Assembly (NCBI RefSeq): GCF_014648355.1
Contig: NZ_BMQY01000001.1
Location: forward strand, 310,001-374,000
DNA: 64,000 bases
Reading direction: 5' to 3'
Source: Couchioplanes azureus
GTDB taxonomy: Bacteria; Actinomycetota; Actinomycetes; Mycobacteriales; Micromonosporaceae
The notes beneath the pieces were generated by a model that saw only the letters and a program-made list of their open reading frames with translations, did no database searches and had not been told where the DNA came from. Numbering within the stretch: the first letter of the stretch is position 1; the number at the start of each line of letters is the position of its first letter. Positions 23,558 to 32,218 of this stretch are shown in pieces. The translations under genes and the position numbers were made by a program.

Positions 23558-24109
23558 ATGCGAGACGACGACTTTCCCACCGCGGTCTCCGACCCGGAAG
23601 CTTCCGGCCTGCCCGATACCGCGGACGACGATTCGAACGCCTACGACGCGGTGGACAGCCCCCGCTGGGCCGACGGACCCGACCCCGCCGCGCTGGCGGG
23701 CGTGGGACCGGGCGGCGCCAACCACTTCGGCGAGACCGCGGAGGAGCAGCGCGAGGGCGAGTCGCTGGACCGCCGCCTGCGCCAGGAGGAGCCCGACTTC
23801 GGCGCGCAGGACCCGCCCCAGCCGGAGTCGTACGCCGAGACCGTCGACGACCCGGAGCAGCGGCGCCTGGCCGCCGACGTCTGGGGCGAGAGCCCGACGT
23901 CGGACCCGAACTCCGCGATCTCCCTGTACGACGACGGCCAGCTCGACGACGACGTACCGCGAGCGGTGGGCCGCCTGGTGGAACCGGACGAGGGCTCGGG
24001 CTTCGACGACGAGCCGGACAGCGTCGCCCGCGACGTGGGCATGGCCGGCGGTGGCGCCACGGCCGAGGAGGCCGCCATGCACGAGACGACCGCCCCGAAC
24101 TACCACTGA
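23558..24109 (+). CDS. DUF5709 protein, acidic and probably disordered
   Basis: A 183-residue, Asp/Glu-rich protein with few hydrophobic residues. The C-terminal segment AVGRLVEPDEGSGFDDEPDS is the recognisable DUF5709 signature, preceded by blocks such as RRLRQEEPDF. No enzyme motif, signal or membrane segment. The family is actinobacterial and of unknown function. The ATG is 9 bp after the STAS-HATPase stop, so co-transcription is likely. A strong terminator follows. Confidence 0.85.
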   Translation: MRDDDFPTAVSDPEASGLPDTADDDSNAYDAVDSPRWADGPDPAALAGVGPGGANHFGETAEEQREGESLDRRLRQEEPDFGAQDPPQPESYAETVDDPEQRRLAADVWGESPTSDPNSAISLYDDGQLDDDVPRAVGRLVEPDEGSGFDDEPDSVARDVGMAGGGATAEEAAMHETTAPNYH

Positions 24110-24119
24110 CGGCCTTTCG

Positions 24120-24145
24120 CGCCCCCGCGCCTATCCGCGGGGGCG
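24120..24145. terminator. Bidirectional terminator between DUF5709 gene and response regulator
   Basis: A perfect 10-bp stem cgcccccgcg / cgcgggggcg with a 6-nt loop, between stop codons only 40 bp apart on opposite strands. Confidence 0.8.
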
Positions 24146-24149
24146 TGCG

Positions 24150-24794
24150 CTAGTCCAGGCCCTTCTCAATGGCGTAGCGGGTCAGTTCCACCCGGTTGTG
24201 CAGTTGCAGCTTTCCCAGCGTGTTCTGCACGTGGTTCTGCACGGTGCGATGGCTGAGAACCAGCCTTTCGGCGATCTGCCGATAGGAGAGGCCCTTGGCG
24301 ACCAGCCGCAGCACCTCGGTCTCCCGCTCGGTCAGCTTCGGCGCGGTCCCGTCGTCCCCGGCGGGCTCCACCGCGAGCCGCCGGAACTCCCCCAGGACGA
24401 GACCGGCCAGCCCCGGCGTGAAGACCGTGTCCCCGGCCGCCGTCCGTCCCACCGCGTCGAGGAACTCGGCCTGCGCCGCCGACTTCAGCAGATAGCCGGA
24501 GGCTCCCGCCTTCACCGCGTCGAGCACGCTCTGCTGCTCGCCGCTGGCCGACAACATCAGCACCCGGACCCCAGGAACGGCCTCCAGCAGGCCGTTGATG
24601 ACCTCCACCCCGGAGATGTCGGGGAGCTGGAGGTCCAGGACCACCACGTCCGGACGGGCCGCCCCGGCGATGCGCACGGCCTGGCGCCCCTCGCCGGTGG
24701 TCGCGACCACGTCGTAACCCGCCGCCGCGAGGTCGCGGGCCACGCCGTCGCGCCACATCGGGTGGTCGTCCACCACCATCACCCTGACTGCCAC
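24150..24794 (-). CDS. NarL/LuxR-type response regulator
   Basis: A 214-residue two-domain regulator. The receiver has the acidic pair VVDDH, the phospho-Asp in DVVVLDLQLPD and the Lys in GYLLKSA. The C-terminal HTH reads LTERETEVLRLVAKGLSYRQ and LSHRTVQNHVQNTLGKL. It is 4 bp downstream of its partner kinase. The GTG start is 6 nt after TAGGCT, which overlaps the kinase stop codon and could be a minor internal promoter. Confidence 0.93.
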   Translation of the reverse strand: MAVRVMVVDDHPMWRDGVARDLAAAGYDVVATTGEGRQAVRIAGAARPDVVVLDLQLPDISGVEVINGLLEAVPGVRVLMLSASGEQQSVLDAVKAGASGYLLKSAAQAEFLDAVGRTAAGDTVFTPGLAGLVLGEFRRLAVEPAGDDGTAPKLTERETEVLRLVAKGLSYRQIAERLVLSHRTVQNHVQNTLGKLQLHNRVELTRYAIEKGLD

Positions 24795-24798
24795 GGGG

Positions 24799-25929
24799 TC
24801 AGCCTAGCGAGGCCCGGGGCACGGTCAGCTCGACCTCGGTGCCCTGACCCGGCGCGGACACGATGCGTACGGTGCCGCCGAGGTCGGCGACGCGTCCCCG
24901 GATGGACTGCGCGACGCCGAGCCGCCCCTGCGACTCCGCCTCGGCGAGCCGGTCCGGCGCGATGCCGCAGCCGTCGTCGCGGACGCTGACGGTCACCGAC
25001 TCCGGCTCGTCCTCGACGAGGACCCACACCTTCGTCCCGGGCTCGCAGTGCGTCGTCACGTTGTCCAGCGCGGCCGCCACGGCGGCGGCGATCTCGGTCG
25101 CGGCCCGGGACGGCAGGCGGACCGGGCCGGCGGGCGCGGCCACCGACACCGTGGCCGACGCGTACGGGTCGAGCAGCATCATGAGATCGACGTCGGCGTG
25201 GTCGTCGGCGAGGTCCGCGGTCCGCCCGGTGACCAGGGTGCGCAGCGCGGCCTCCTGCTCGCCGGCGAGCCGGGCCAGCTCGCCGGCCTCCCCGTCGAGG
25301 CCCGCGCCGCGCCGCTTGACGAGGGCCAGGACCTGGAGCACCGAGTCGTGGATGTCGCGGGCCAGGCGCTCCCGCTCCCGGGTGGCGGCCTCGAGCGCGA
25401 TGGCGCGTTCGAGGCGTTGCTGGGAGATCTCGGCGATGCCGACCAGGTAGCCGACGGCCAGGGCGGCGAGCAGCATCAGCACCGTGCCGGTGAACGCGGC
25501 CTGGTCGTAGTGGTTGCGCACGACGAGGTCCGTGGCGCCCATCGCCAGCGCCGCGGCGATGCCCCAGCGCCGGCCGCCGGCGACGGCCCAGGCGATGACC
25601 GGGGCGACGTGCCAGGCGACCGCCAGGGTGGGGCGACCGGCCTTGAGTGCGTCCGGGCCGACGATCACCGCGCTGGAGGCCATCACCCCCATGGTGACGA
25701 GCAGGTCGGCCACGAGCAGCGGCGGCTTGCGGCGGGACGGCTCCGCGTACGCGTACGTCGTGAAGACGGTCCAGGCCGCGGTGAGCGCGAGCACCGGCCA
25801 GGCGAAGAGCGGCCGTTCGTACGCGCCGACGTTGCGCACGACGAGGATGCCGACGTAGACCAGGGCGGTGATCCGGTACACGGCGATCGCCCGCCACAGG
25901 GGCGTCTGCAGCCCGCTGGTCTCCGTCAT
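24799..25929 (-). CDS. DesK/NarX-type sensor histidine kinase
   Basis: A 376-residue membrane kinase. About six N-terminal hydrophobic segments (residues 13-165) form the sensor, followed by a short coiled segment, the HisKA_3 phosphoacceptor ARDIHDSVLQVLALVKRRG and a HATPase domain (ALDNVTTHC; VRDDGCGIAP; GRLGVAQSIRGRV). The partner is the adjacent NarL-type regulator. The signal is unknown. ATG 25929 lies 6 nt after TAGGGT, consistent with a leaderless transcript. Confidence 0.92.
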   Translation of the reverse strand: MTETSGLQTPLWRAIAVYRITALVYVGILVVRNVGAYERPLFAWPVLALTAAWTVFTTYAYAEPSRRKPPLLVADLLVTMGVMASSAVIVGPDALKAGRPTLAVAWHVAPVIAWAVAGGRRWGIAAALAMGATDLVVRNHYDQAAFTGTVLMLLAALAVGYLVGIAEISQQRLERAIALEAATRERERLARDIHDSVLQVLALVKRRGAGLDGEAGELARLAGEQEAALRTLVTGRTADLADDHADVDLMMLLDPYASATVSVAAPAGPVRLPSRAATEIAAAVAAALDNVTTHCEPGTKVWVLVEDEPESVTVSVRDDGCGIAPDRLAEAESQGRLGVAQSIRGRVADLGGTVRIVSAPGQGTEVELTVPRASLG

Positions 25930-26133
25930 GGGCAGACCCTACTCATTTCGCAGTCGTGGTGAACGAATTGCCGGTCCGCGCCGTACTCGATGGCAGGAGC
26001 GGACCGAGCCGGGCGGGCGGGGACCGGGCGCCACATTCGAGATCAAATCAGGCACCGAAGGGACGACCTCCACATCTCGATCCGGACAGGAATGAGAAAA
26101 CCCGAATGTTCTTATGGATTCGCGGATGAGCAC

Positions 26134-26162
26134 TTGACCTTTCCGCGGGAATCTTCTTAGGT
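26134..26162 (+). promoter_or_regulatory. Candidate promoter of the GH16-like gene
   Basis: TTGACC (26134-26139), a 17-bp spacer and TTAGGT (26157-26162) precede the start codon by about 42 bp, within an AT-richer part of the divergent gap 25930-26204. GGAGG lies just before the start codon. No other feature is seen in this gap. Confidence 0.45.
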
Positions 26163-26204
26163 CTCACTGACGCATAAGTACCCCCGCCCACCGGAGGTCC
26201 CCCC

Positions 26205-27278
26205 GTGCCGCGACACAGCGCGCCACTCAAACCTGCCTGGATCCGTCCCCGGCTCGTCCTCACGCTCGCCGTGGCGAGCGCGGGTCTGGTGACCGCGATC
26301 TGGCTCCCGACCCGCAACGACAGTGCGGACGCGTCGGAGTGGCGCCGTACCATCCCCACCATCCCCTCGCTGGAGGAGTTCTCGGACGAGTTCCGTGGCC
26401 CCGAAGGCAGCACCGTCGACCCGCAGAAGTGGTTCCTGCGGACCGCCACCACCGGCAGCGGTCTCACCTTCCGCCAGAGCACCCGCAACGCGCGGCTCGA
26501 CGGCGACGGCAACCTGGAAATCGTGGCCCGCGAGAGCGAGCGCAGCGGCCTCACCTCGGCCCAGCTCGTGACCAAGAGCATGTTCCGCCGCGCCTCCGGG
26601 CAGGTCGAGGCCAAGATCAAGGTTCCCGGCGACGGCGACGGCCTGCGCCCCGCGTTCGCCCTGTTCGGCGCCGGCGGCACCAACGCCGCCGTCAACCTGC
26701 TCGCCGACCCGGTCGAGGACGGCGACTTCCACACCTACACGCTCGCCTGGAGCCCGGAGTCGGTCGCCCTGTCCCGCGACGGTGAGGTGCTCCAGCAGAT
26801 GGCGCCGCCGCAGAACGGGACGGACCAGCTGTTCCGGCTGACGCTGAGCCTGTTCGTCACCGACGCCCGCGAGGCGGACCTGCCGGCCCGGATGGAGGTC
26901 GACTTCGTCCGCGTGGGTGCCTCGCCCGAGGCCCCGCAGCAGTCGGCCCCGCCGTCGTCGCCGGCTCCGGAGACCACCGCTCCGGAGACGACCGCGCCGG
27001 CGACCACCGCTCCGGCGACCACCGCGCCGGCGCAGAGCCCGACCACGCCGCCGGTGGAGGAGTCGACGACTCCCCCGGCCAAGACCGAGCCGCCCGCGGC
27101 CCCGCCGACGACGTCCGCTCCGGCCGCCGCGGCCGCCAAGCCGTGGAAGACGTTCACCGACTACAAGGCCGGGGACGTCGTCCGCTTCAAGGGCAAGGAC
27201 TACCGGGTGCTCGAGGCGCACACCGCGCTGCCCGGCTGGGAGCCGACCACTTTGGTGAGCCTCTTCAAAAAACTCTGA
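26205..27278 (+). CDS. Secreted GH16-like protein with C-terminal CBM5/12, catalytic motif missing
   Basis: A 357-residue secreted protein. An N-terminal signal anchor (about 14-32) is followed by a laminarinase-like jelly roll (FSDEFRGPEGSTVDPQKWF; SGQVEAKIKVPGDGDGLRPA; FHTYTLAWSPESVALSRDGE). Where active GH16 enzymes have EIDIxE, this one reads FGAGGTNAAVNLLADP, with no acidic catalytic residues. A Thr/Pro/Ala linker (about 240-312) leads to a short chitin-binding-type module (YKAGDVVRFKGKDYRVLEAH). It may bind rather than cut beta-glucan. The active paralogue follows directly. Confidence 0.82.
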   Translation: MPRHSAPLKPAWIRPRLVLTLAVASAGLVTAIWLPTRNDSADASEWRRTIPTIPSLEEFSDEFRGPEGSTVDPQKWFLRTATTGSGLTFRQSTRNARLDGDGNLEIVARESERSGLTSAQLVTKSMFRRASGQVEAKIKVPGDGDGLRPAFALFGAGGTNAAVNLLADPVEDGDFHTYTLAWSPESVALSRDGEVLQQMAPPQNGTDQLFRLTLSLFVTDAREADLPARMEVDFVRVGASPEAPQQSAPPSSPAPETTAPETTAPATTAPATTAPAQSPTTPPVEESTTPPAKTEPPAAPPTTSAPAAAAAKPWKTFTDYKAGDVVRFKGKDYRVLEAHTALPGWEPTTLVSLFKKL

Positions 27279-27315
27279 GCAGAAGGAGCCTCCGGGGTTC
27301 CGGTACCGGCCGTTC

Positions 27316-27335
27316 ATTGACTGACGTCAGTCGAT
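27316..27335. promoter_or_regulatory. Palindromic operator before the glucanase gene
   Basis: gactgacgtcagtc (27319-27332) is a perfect 14-bp palindrome, extended to 20 bp with one mismatched pair. It overlaps TTGACT (27317-27322), a possible -35 with TAAAGA 16 bp further on, so a dimeric repressor bound here would block transcription of the GH16-RICIN gene. Confidence 0.6.
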
Positions 27336-27385
27336 TTGTAAAGACTGCGTAAACAATTGAACGGCCTCTTACCCCGGAGGTTCCC

Positions 27386-28603
27386 ATGCGCACCCTGCTC
27401 GCCGCGGCCGTGGTCGCGGTCACCCTCGCGGGCGGCCTGGCCGCCACCTCCCGCACCGATGCCGCCCACGCCGCCGTGGGCGGCATCACCTTCTCCGACG
27501 AGTTCAGCGGCGCGGCCGGCACCCCGGTCGACCCGGCGAAGTGGAAGTTCGACCTCGGCGGCAGCGGCTGGGGCAACAACGAGCAGCAGTACTACACGAG
27601 CTCGACCAGCAACGTGAGCCACGACGGCCTGGGCCACCTGGCCATCACCGCGCGCCGCGAGAACCCGGCCAACTACCTGTGCCACTACGGGAGCTGCCAG
27701 TACACCTCGGGCCGGATCCTGACGGCGGACAGGTTCGCCCAGACGTACGGTCGCTTCGAAGCCGCCATCAAAGTCCCCAAGGGCCAGGGCATCTGGCCGG
27801 CGTTCTGGATGCTCGGCGGCGGCAACTGGCCGGCCACCGGCGAGATCGACATCATGGAGAACGTCGGCAAGGACCCGAACACGGTCTACGGCACGGTGCA
27901 CGGCCCCGGCTACGCGGGAGCCGAGGGCATCGGCGCCGGCCGTACGGTCGGCACACCGCTGAGCGACGCCTTCCACACCTACCGCATCGACTGGTCGCCC
28001 GGCCTGATCGTCTGGTACCTGGACGGCACCGAGTACTTCCGCGTCACCCCCGCCAGCCTCGGCGGTGACCCGTGGATTTTCGACCACGATTTCTTCATGA
28101 TTCTCAACGTGGCGGTGGGCGGCCACTGGCCCGGCTACCCGGACGCCACCACCCAGTTCCCGCAGACGATGCTCGTCGACTACGTCCGCGTCTCGGCCTG
28201 GACGGACGAGGGCAGCGGCGGCGCCACCGCCCTGCGATCGGCCTCCAGCGGCCGCTGCATCGACATCCCGGCCGCCAACCCGGTCGACGGCGCCCGGTTG
28301 CAGCTGTGGGACTGCAACGGCACCACCGCGCAGAAGTGGACTTCGCAGGGCGACGGCACGCTGCGCGCGATGGGCAAGTGCATGGACCCGGCGGGTGGCG
28401 GCCTCGGCAACGGCACGCCGATCCAGCTGGCGACCTGCAACGGCGACCCGGTGCAGCGGTTCACCCTCTCGGCCGCGGGCGACCTGGTGAACGTCTCCGC
28501 CGGCCGGTGCGTCGACGTCAAGGACTGGAACACCGCGAACGGCGCCCCGCTCCAGCTCTGGGACTGCGCCGGCACCGGCAACCAGAAGTGGGCCCGGGCC
28601 TGA
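27386..28603 (+). CDS. Endo-beta-1,3-glucanase (GH16) with RICIN/CBM13 domain
   Basis: A 405-residue secreted enzyme that hydrolyses beta-1,3-glucans such as laminarin or fungal wall glucan. A signal peptide (about 1-30) is followed by the GH16 domain with the intact catalytic motif GEIDIMENVG and the family blocks FSDEFSGAAGTPVDPAKWKF and GQGIWPAFWMLGGG. The C-terminal 125 residues are a ricin-type trefoil with three QLWDC/QxW-like repeats. CCGGAGG lies 6 nt before the ATG. The stop codon directly abuts that of the convergent chitosanase. Confidence 0.94.
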   Translation: MRTLLAAAVVAVTLAGGLAATSRTDAAHAAVGGITFSDEFSGAAGTPVDPAKWKFDLGGSGWGNNEQQYYTSSTSNVSHDGLGHLAITARRENPANYLCHYGSCQYTSGRILTADRFAQTYGRFEAAIKVPKGQGIWPAFWMLGGGNWPATGEIDIMENVGKDPNTVYGTVHGPGYAGAEGIGAGRTVGTPLSDAFHTYRIDWSPGLIVWYLDGTEYFRVTPASLGGDPWIFDHDFFMILNVAVGGHWPGYPDATTQFPQTMLVDYVRVSAWTDEGSGGATALRSASSGRCIDIPAANPVDGARLQLWDCNGTTAQKWTSQGDGTLRAMGKCMDPAGGGLGNGTPIQLATCNGDPVQRFTLSAAGDLVNVSAGRCVDVKDWNTANGAPLQLWDCAGTGNQKWARA

Positions 28604-29836
28604 TCAGGCGGCGTAGCGGTCGCCGTAGACGCGCCAGGTCAAGGGCGCGTTGAGGTCCAGGTTGCCGGCGCGCAGGAAGGTGCGCTGGGCGGTCTCGACA
28701 CGGCTGACGTCGCTGTGGGCCTCCTCCGTGCGCATCTCGCGGACCCTGGCGTCGAGGAACCTTTCCAGGAAGACCGTCTCGTCGCCGCCCAGTTTCGGGG
28801 TCTTGGCGGCCTGCAGCGCCGCGGCGCGGATCTCCCGGAGGCCGGACATGCCGTGCATGACCGCCGCGTCGTAGTACGCGAACTGACCCAGCGCCCGCAG
28901 TCCGTCGGCGACGGCCAGCGTGACCGCGGGGTCGAAGTACATGCGATCCCGCTCGTCCTCCTGGGTATTGCGGAACACCGGGTCGGCCGCGGCCGCCCGC
29001 CAGGCGGCCGTGAAGCCCGGGTCCAGCCCCTTGTGCGAGTCGGAGCCGTCGACCGCGCGCAGGGCCGGCAGGTACTTCGCGAGCTTGTTCCCCGGTGAGC
29101 GCCGGGTGTACTCGGTGACCAGCGCGAGCATGTCCGAGGTGCCGGAGCAGAAGCCGACGATCCCGGCCGTGTAGCCGCGGCCGTCGCCGATGTCCTCGAT
29201 GTAGTCGAACTCCTCGCGCCAGTCGAGGGTGGAGTTCTCCGCGCTGGAGACGAGCCGGAGCGCGAGCTCCTTCTTGGCGGGGGTGGCGAGCCCGGCGGCG
29301 GCCGGCGGGACCGATGCCGACCTGGTGGTCACGGGTGCCGCGGCCGCCGCGGGCCCGGGTCCGAAAACCTGGAGCTCACGCAGGGAGAATCCGGACGCCT
29401 GCGCGCGCTGGGTGGCCAGCAGCCGCACGTAGCGACCCGACCCCCGGAGCCGCTTGATGTCGTCGATGCCCCCGTCGCCGCCGGTACGCCGGTGCAGGTC
29501 GGTCCAGGTCACGCCGTTGGCCGAGAGCTGCAGCCGGTACGTGCGCGCGAACGAGGCGTCCCAGATCAGCCGGACCCGGGTGATGGCCTGCGCCCGGCCG
29601 AGGTCGAGACGCAGCCACTGCGATCCGGGGTTGGTGCCGCTCGTCCATCGCGTGGTCGTGTCGCCGTCCACCGCCATGGCGCCGGTGCGGGCCGTGTCCT
29701 TCGCGCTCGATGCGAGAACCGCGTGGCGGCGGGACAGCAGGACGTCCGCGGAGGCGTCCGCGGTCATCGTGATGGCCAGCGGAACCGTGCAGACCGCCGC
29801 GACCCCGACGCCCAGCGCGACCATGTTCGCCCGCAT
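28604..29836 (-). CDS. Secreted chitosanase (GH46) with F5/8-type carbohydrate-binding domain
   Basis: A 410-residue chitosan-degrading enzyme. A signal peptide (about 1-30) is followed by a discoidin-like domain (DGDTTTRWTSGTNPGSQWLR; ending FSLRELQVFG), an Ala/Pro linker, and the GH46 catalytic domain from about residue 190. The catalytic Glu is in LVSSAENSTLDW and the Asp in DIGDGRGYTAGIVGF. ATG 29836 is chosen; GTG 29848 is the alternative. Together with the GH16 enzymes it targets fungal-wall polysaccharides (inference). Confidence 0.93.
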   Translation of the reverse strand: MRANMVALGVGVAAVCTVPLAITMTADASADVLLSRRHAVLASSAKDTARTGAMAVDGDTTTRWTSGTNPGSQWLRLDLGRAQAITRVRLIWDASFARTYRLQLSANGVTWTDLHRRTGGDGGIDDIKRLRGSGRYVRLLATQRAQASGFSLRELQVFGPGPAAAAAPVTTRSASVPPAAAGLATPAKKELALRLVSSAENSTLDWREEFDYIEDIGDGRGYTAGIVGFCSGTSDMLALVTEYTRRSPGNKLAKYLPALRAVDGSDSHKGLDPGFTAAWRAAAADPVFRNTQEDERDRMYFDPAVTLAVADGLRALGQFAYYDAAVMHGMSGLREIRAAALQAAKTPKLGGDETVFLERFLDARVREMRTEEAHSDVSRVETAQRTFLRAGNLDLNAPLTWRVYGDRYAA

Positions 29837-29866
29837 CCTCACCCCCACGACGGTAGGGGCGGGGGC

Positions 29867-30118
29867 TCAGCGTCGTTTGCGGTTCCGCGAAATCAGCACC
29901 AGCGCCAGGATGATGCCGCCCACGACGACCAGGCAGCAGACGCCGCCCAGGATGGGCAGGAAGCCGAAGCCGCTGCGCCGGCGAGGGGACTTCACCGCCT
30001 CCACGACGAGGCCGTCCACGCCCCTGCTCGCCGCCCAGGCGTGCGCGGGCACCACCAGGGTCAGGACCATGCCCGTCACTGCCGCGCTCAGCCGGGCCCA
30101 CCACTTCGCCGAAGACAT
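29867..30118 (-). CDS. Small secreted/membrane protein with C-terminal anchor
   Basis: An 83-residue protein with a signal peptide ending near AHAWA, a short basic extracellular segment (VEAVKSPRRRSG) and a C-terminal transmembrane helix followed by RNRKRR. The stretch FLPILGG before the helix recalls a sortase signal but lacks the Thr, so simple membrane anchoring is more likely. No known family. It lies 18 bp upstream of the chitosanase gene and may be co-transcribed with it. Confidence 0.65.
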   Translation of the reverse strand: MSSAKWWARLSAAVTGMVLTLVVPAHAWAASRGVDGLVVEAVKSPRRRSGFGFLPILGGVCCLVVVGGIILALVLISRNRKRR

Positions 30119-30216
30119 GGCCCCCAGTCTGCCGGGTGACCGCAAGACCCGCCTGTGGAGGGACTAGAGGAATCAAGGAAGGGTATGGGGCAGGAACCGA
30201 TGACGAGGGGGCGGTA

Positions 30217-32166
30217 GTGGACGCTGAGCTGAGCGCGCTGGCGGAGGCCCACGGGGTGGCCACCTGGTACGAGGACTGGCAGCGCAAGCGCCGCGACGTG
30301 GCGGCCGAGTCGGTCGTCGGCGTCCTCGGCCTGCTCGGGGTGGACGCGACGTCCCAGGCGGCGATCCAGCGGGAGCTGACCGCGATCCGCACCGCGAAGG
30401 AACAGCACCGGCTCCCCGGCACGGTCGTGGTCCGGCAGGGCGAGGCGGGACCGCCGGTCGGTGCCGGGACGATCCACCTCGAGGACGGTACGGCGCGCGA
30501 GGTCACCGGAATCCCCGCCGACCTGCCCCTGGGGTGGCACCGGCTGAACGTCGACGACCAGGAGGTCACGCTGGTCGTGGTGCCGGCCCGGCTGAGCGAG
30601 CCGCCCGAGACCTGGGGCTGGATGGTGCAGCTCTACGCGCTGCACTCGGACGCCTCGTGGGGCATGGGCGACCTCGGCGACCTGCGGACCCTGGTCGAGG
30701 CGAACCACGGCGCCGGGCTGATCCTGCTCAATCCCCTGCACGCGGTCACACCGGCCCTGCCCGTGCCCGCGTCGCCGTACTCGCCGTCCAGCCGGCGCTT
30801 CGCCAACCCGCTGTACCTGCGGGTGGCGGACACCGCGGCGTACCGCGCGGCCGATCCGGCGCTGCGGGCCCGGGTGGACGCGCTGCGGCCGGACCCGAGC
30901 GCGGACGGGCTGATCGACTACAGCGCGGTCTGGCAGGCCAAGCGGGCCGCCCTGGAGCTGCTCTGGCCGCTCGCCGGCGAGGTGGACCTCGACGCCGATC
31001 CGGGCCTCACCGACTTCGCCGTGTTCTGCGTGCTCGCGGAGGAGCACGGCGCCGACTGGCAGCGGTGGCCCGAGCCGCTGCGCCGTCCCGACACCGCCGA
31101 GGTCCGCGCCGCCCGCAAGGGCGACCGGGTCGCGTTCCACGTGTGGCTGCAGCACCTGCTCGACGAGCAGCTCGCCGCGGCCAACGAGGCGGCCCGGGCC
31201 CGGGGCATGCCGATCGGCATCGTGCACGACCTCGCCGTGGGCATCGACCCGAGCGGCGCCGACGGCTGGCTCCTGCAGGACGTGCTCGCGGCGGGCGTGC
31301 ACACGGGCGCGCCGCCGGACGCCTTCAACCAGCTCGGCCAGGACTGGGGCCTCGCGGCCTGGCGGCCCGACCGGCTCGTCGCCACCGGGTACGCGGCCTA
31401 CCGCGACATGCTGCGCCGCATCTTCCGGCACGCCGGCGGCCTGCGCGTGGACCATGTGGCCGGGCTGTGGCGGCTCTGGTGGGTGCCGCCGGGGATGGGC
31501 CCGGCCGAGGGCACGTACGTGCACTACGACCCGGAGGCGATGCTCGGCATCCTGGCCCTGGAGGCGCACCGGGCCGGTGCCGTGGTGGTCGGCGAGGACC
31601 TGGGCACGGTCCTGCCGGTGGTGACCCGGACGCTGGAAGACATGAACATGCTCGGCTCGGCGGTGCTCTGGTTCACCCGGGACTACGAGGACGATCCGGA
31701 CGAGGGCTACCTGCCCGCCGCCCGGTATCCGCGCAACGCGCTGGCCAGCGTCTCCACCCATGACCTGCCGACGGCCGCCGGCTTCCTCGCCGGGGAGCAG
31801 GTCCGGGTCCGTGCCGAGCTCGGCCAGCTGGCCGGGCCGGTCGAGCAGGAGCGGGAGTACGCCGACCGCGACCGCGCCCAGCTTCTCGACCGCCTCACCG
31901 CCGACGGCCTGATCACGGCGTCGAGCACCCCCGAGGAGATCGTCGTCGCGATGCACGAGTTCCTGGCGCGCACCCCGTGCCGGCTGGTCACCGCGTCCCT
32001 CTACGACGTGCTCGGCGAGCTGGACCAGCCCAACCTGCCGGGTACGACGGACGAGTACCCGAACTGGCGGCGGCCGCTGCGCACCGGCCTGGAGCAGATC
32101 GTGGCGGATCCGCGGGTGGCCCGGATCGCCGAGGTCCTGAATGCGCGGAAGGGCGGACCGGGCTGA
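30217..32166 (+). CDS. malQ: 4-alpha-glucanotransferase (GH77)
   Basis: A 649-residue amylomaltase acting in glycogen/maltodextrin metabolism. The catalytic set is present: nucleophile Asp in LRVDHVAGLWRLWW, acid/base Glu in VVVGEDLGTV and the stabilising Asp in ASVSTHDLPTAAGF. An N-terminal beta-rich extension (about 1-150) is typical of actinobacterial MalQ. GTG 30217 follows GAGGGGG; the frame is open further upstream but overlaps the divergent gene's promoter. Confidence 0.95.
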   Translation: MDAELSALAEAHGVATWYEDWQRKRRDVAAESVVGVLGLLGVDATSQAAIQRELTAIRTAKEQHRLPGTVVVRQGEAGPPVGAGTIHLEDGTAREVTGIPADLPLGWHRLNVDDQEVTLVVVPARLSEPPETWGWMVQLYALHSDASWGMGDLGDLRTLVEANHGAGLILLNPLHAVTPALPVPASPYSPSSRRFANPLYLRVADTAAYRAADPALRARVDALRPDPSADGLIDYSAVWQAKRAALELLWPLAGEVDLDADPGLTDFAVFCVLAEEHGADWQRWPEPLRRPDTAEVRAARKGDRVAFHVWLQHLLDEQLAAANEAARARGMPIGIVHDLAVGIDPSGADGWLLQDVLAAGVHTGAPPDAFNQLGQDWGLAAWRPDRLVATGYAAYRDMLRRIFRHAGGLRVDHVAGLWRLWWVPPGMGPAEGTYVHYDPEAMLGILALEAHRAGAVVVGEDLGTVLPVVTRTLEDMNMLGSAVLWFTRDYEDDPDEGYLPAARYPRNALASVSTHDLPTAAGFLAGEQVRVRAELGQLAGPVEQEREYADRDRAQLLDRLTADGLITASSTPEEIVVAMHEFLARTPCRLVTASLYDVLGELDQPNLPGTTDEYPNWRRPLRTGLEQIVADPRVARIAEVLNARKGGPG

Positions 32167-32218
32167 GTTCGCCGGGCCGGCCCGGACGCCTTCGCCGCCG
32201 CCCGTGCCGCCGCGCCGC

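Noticed and set aside
29867..30118. Sortase substrate
   Set aside because: FLPILGG lacks the Thr of LPxTG and no sortase gene is nearby.
30088..31956. A 622-codon minus-strand frame over malQ
   Set aside because: Composition is Arg/His/Gly/Val low complexity typical of GC-rich shadows; malQ on the plus strand has all GH77 motifs.
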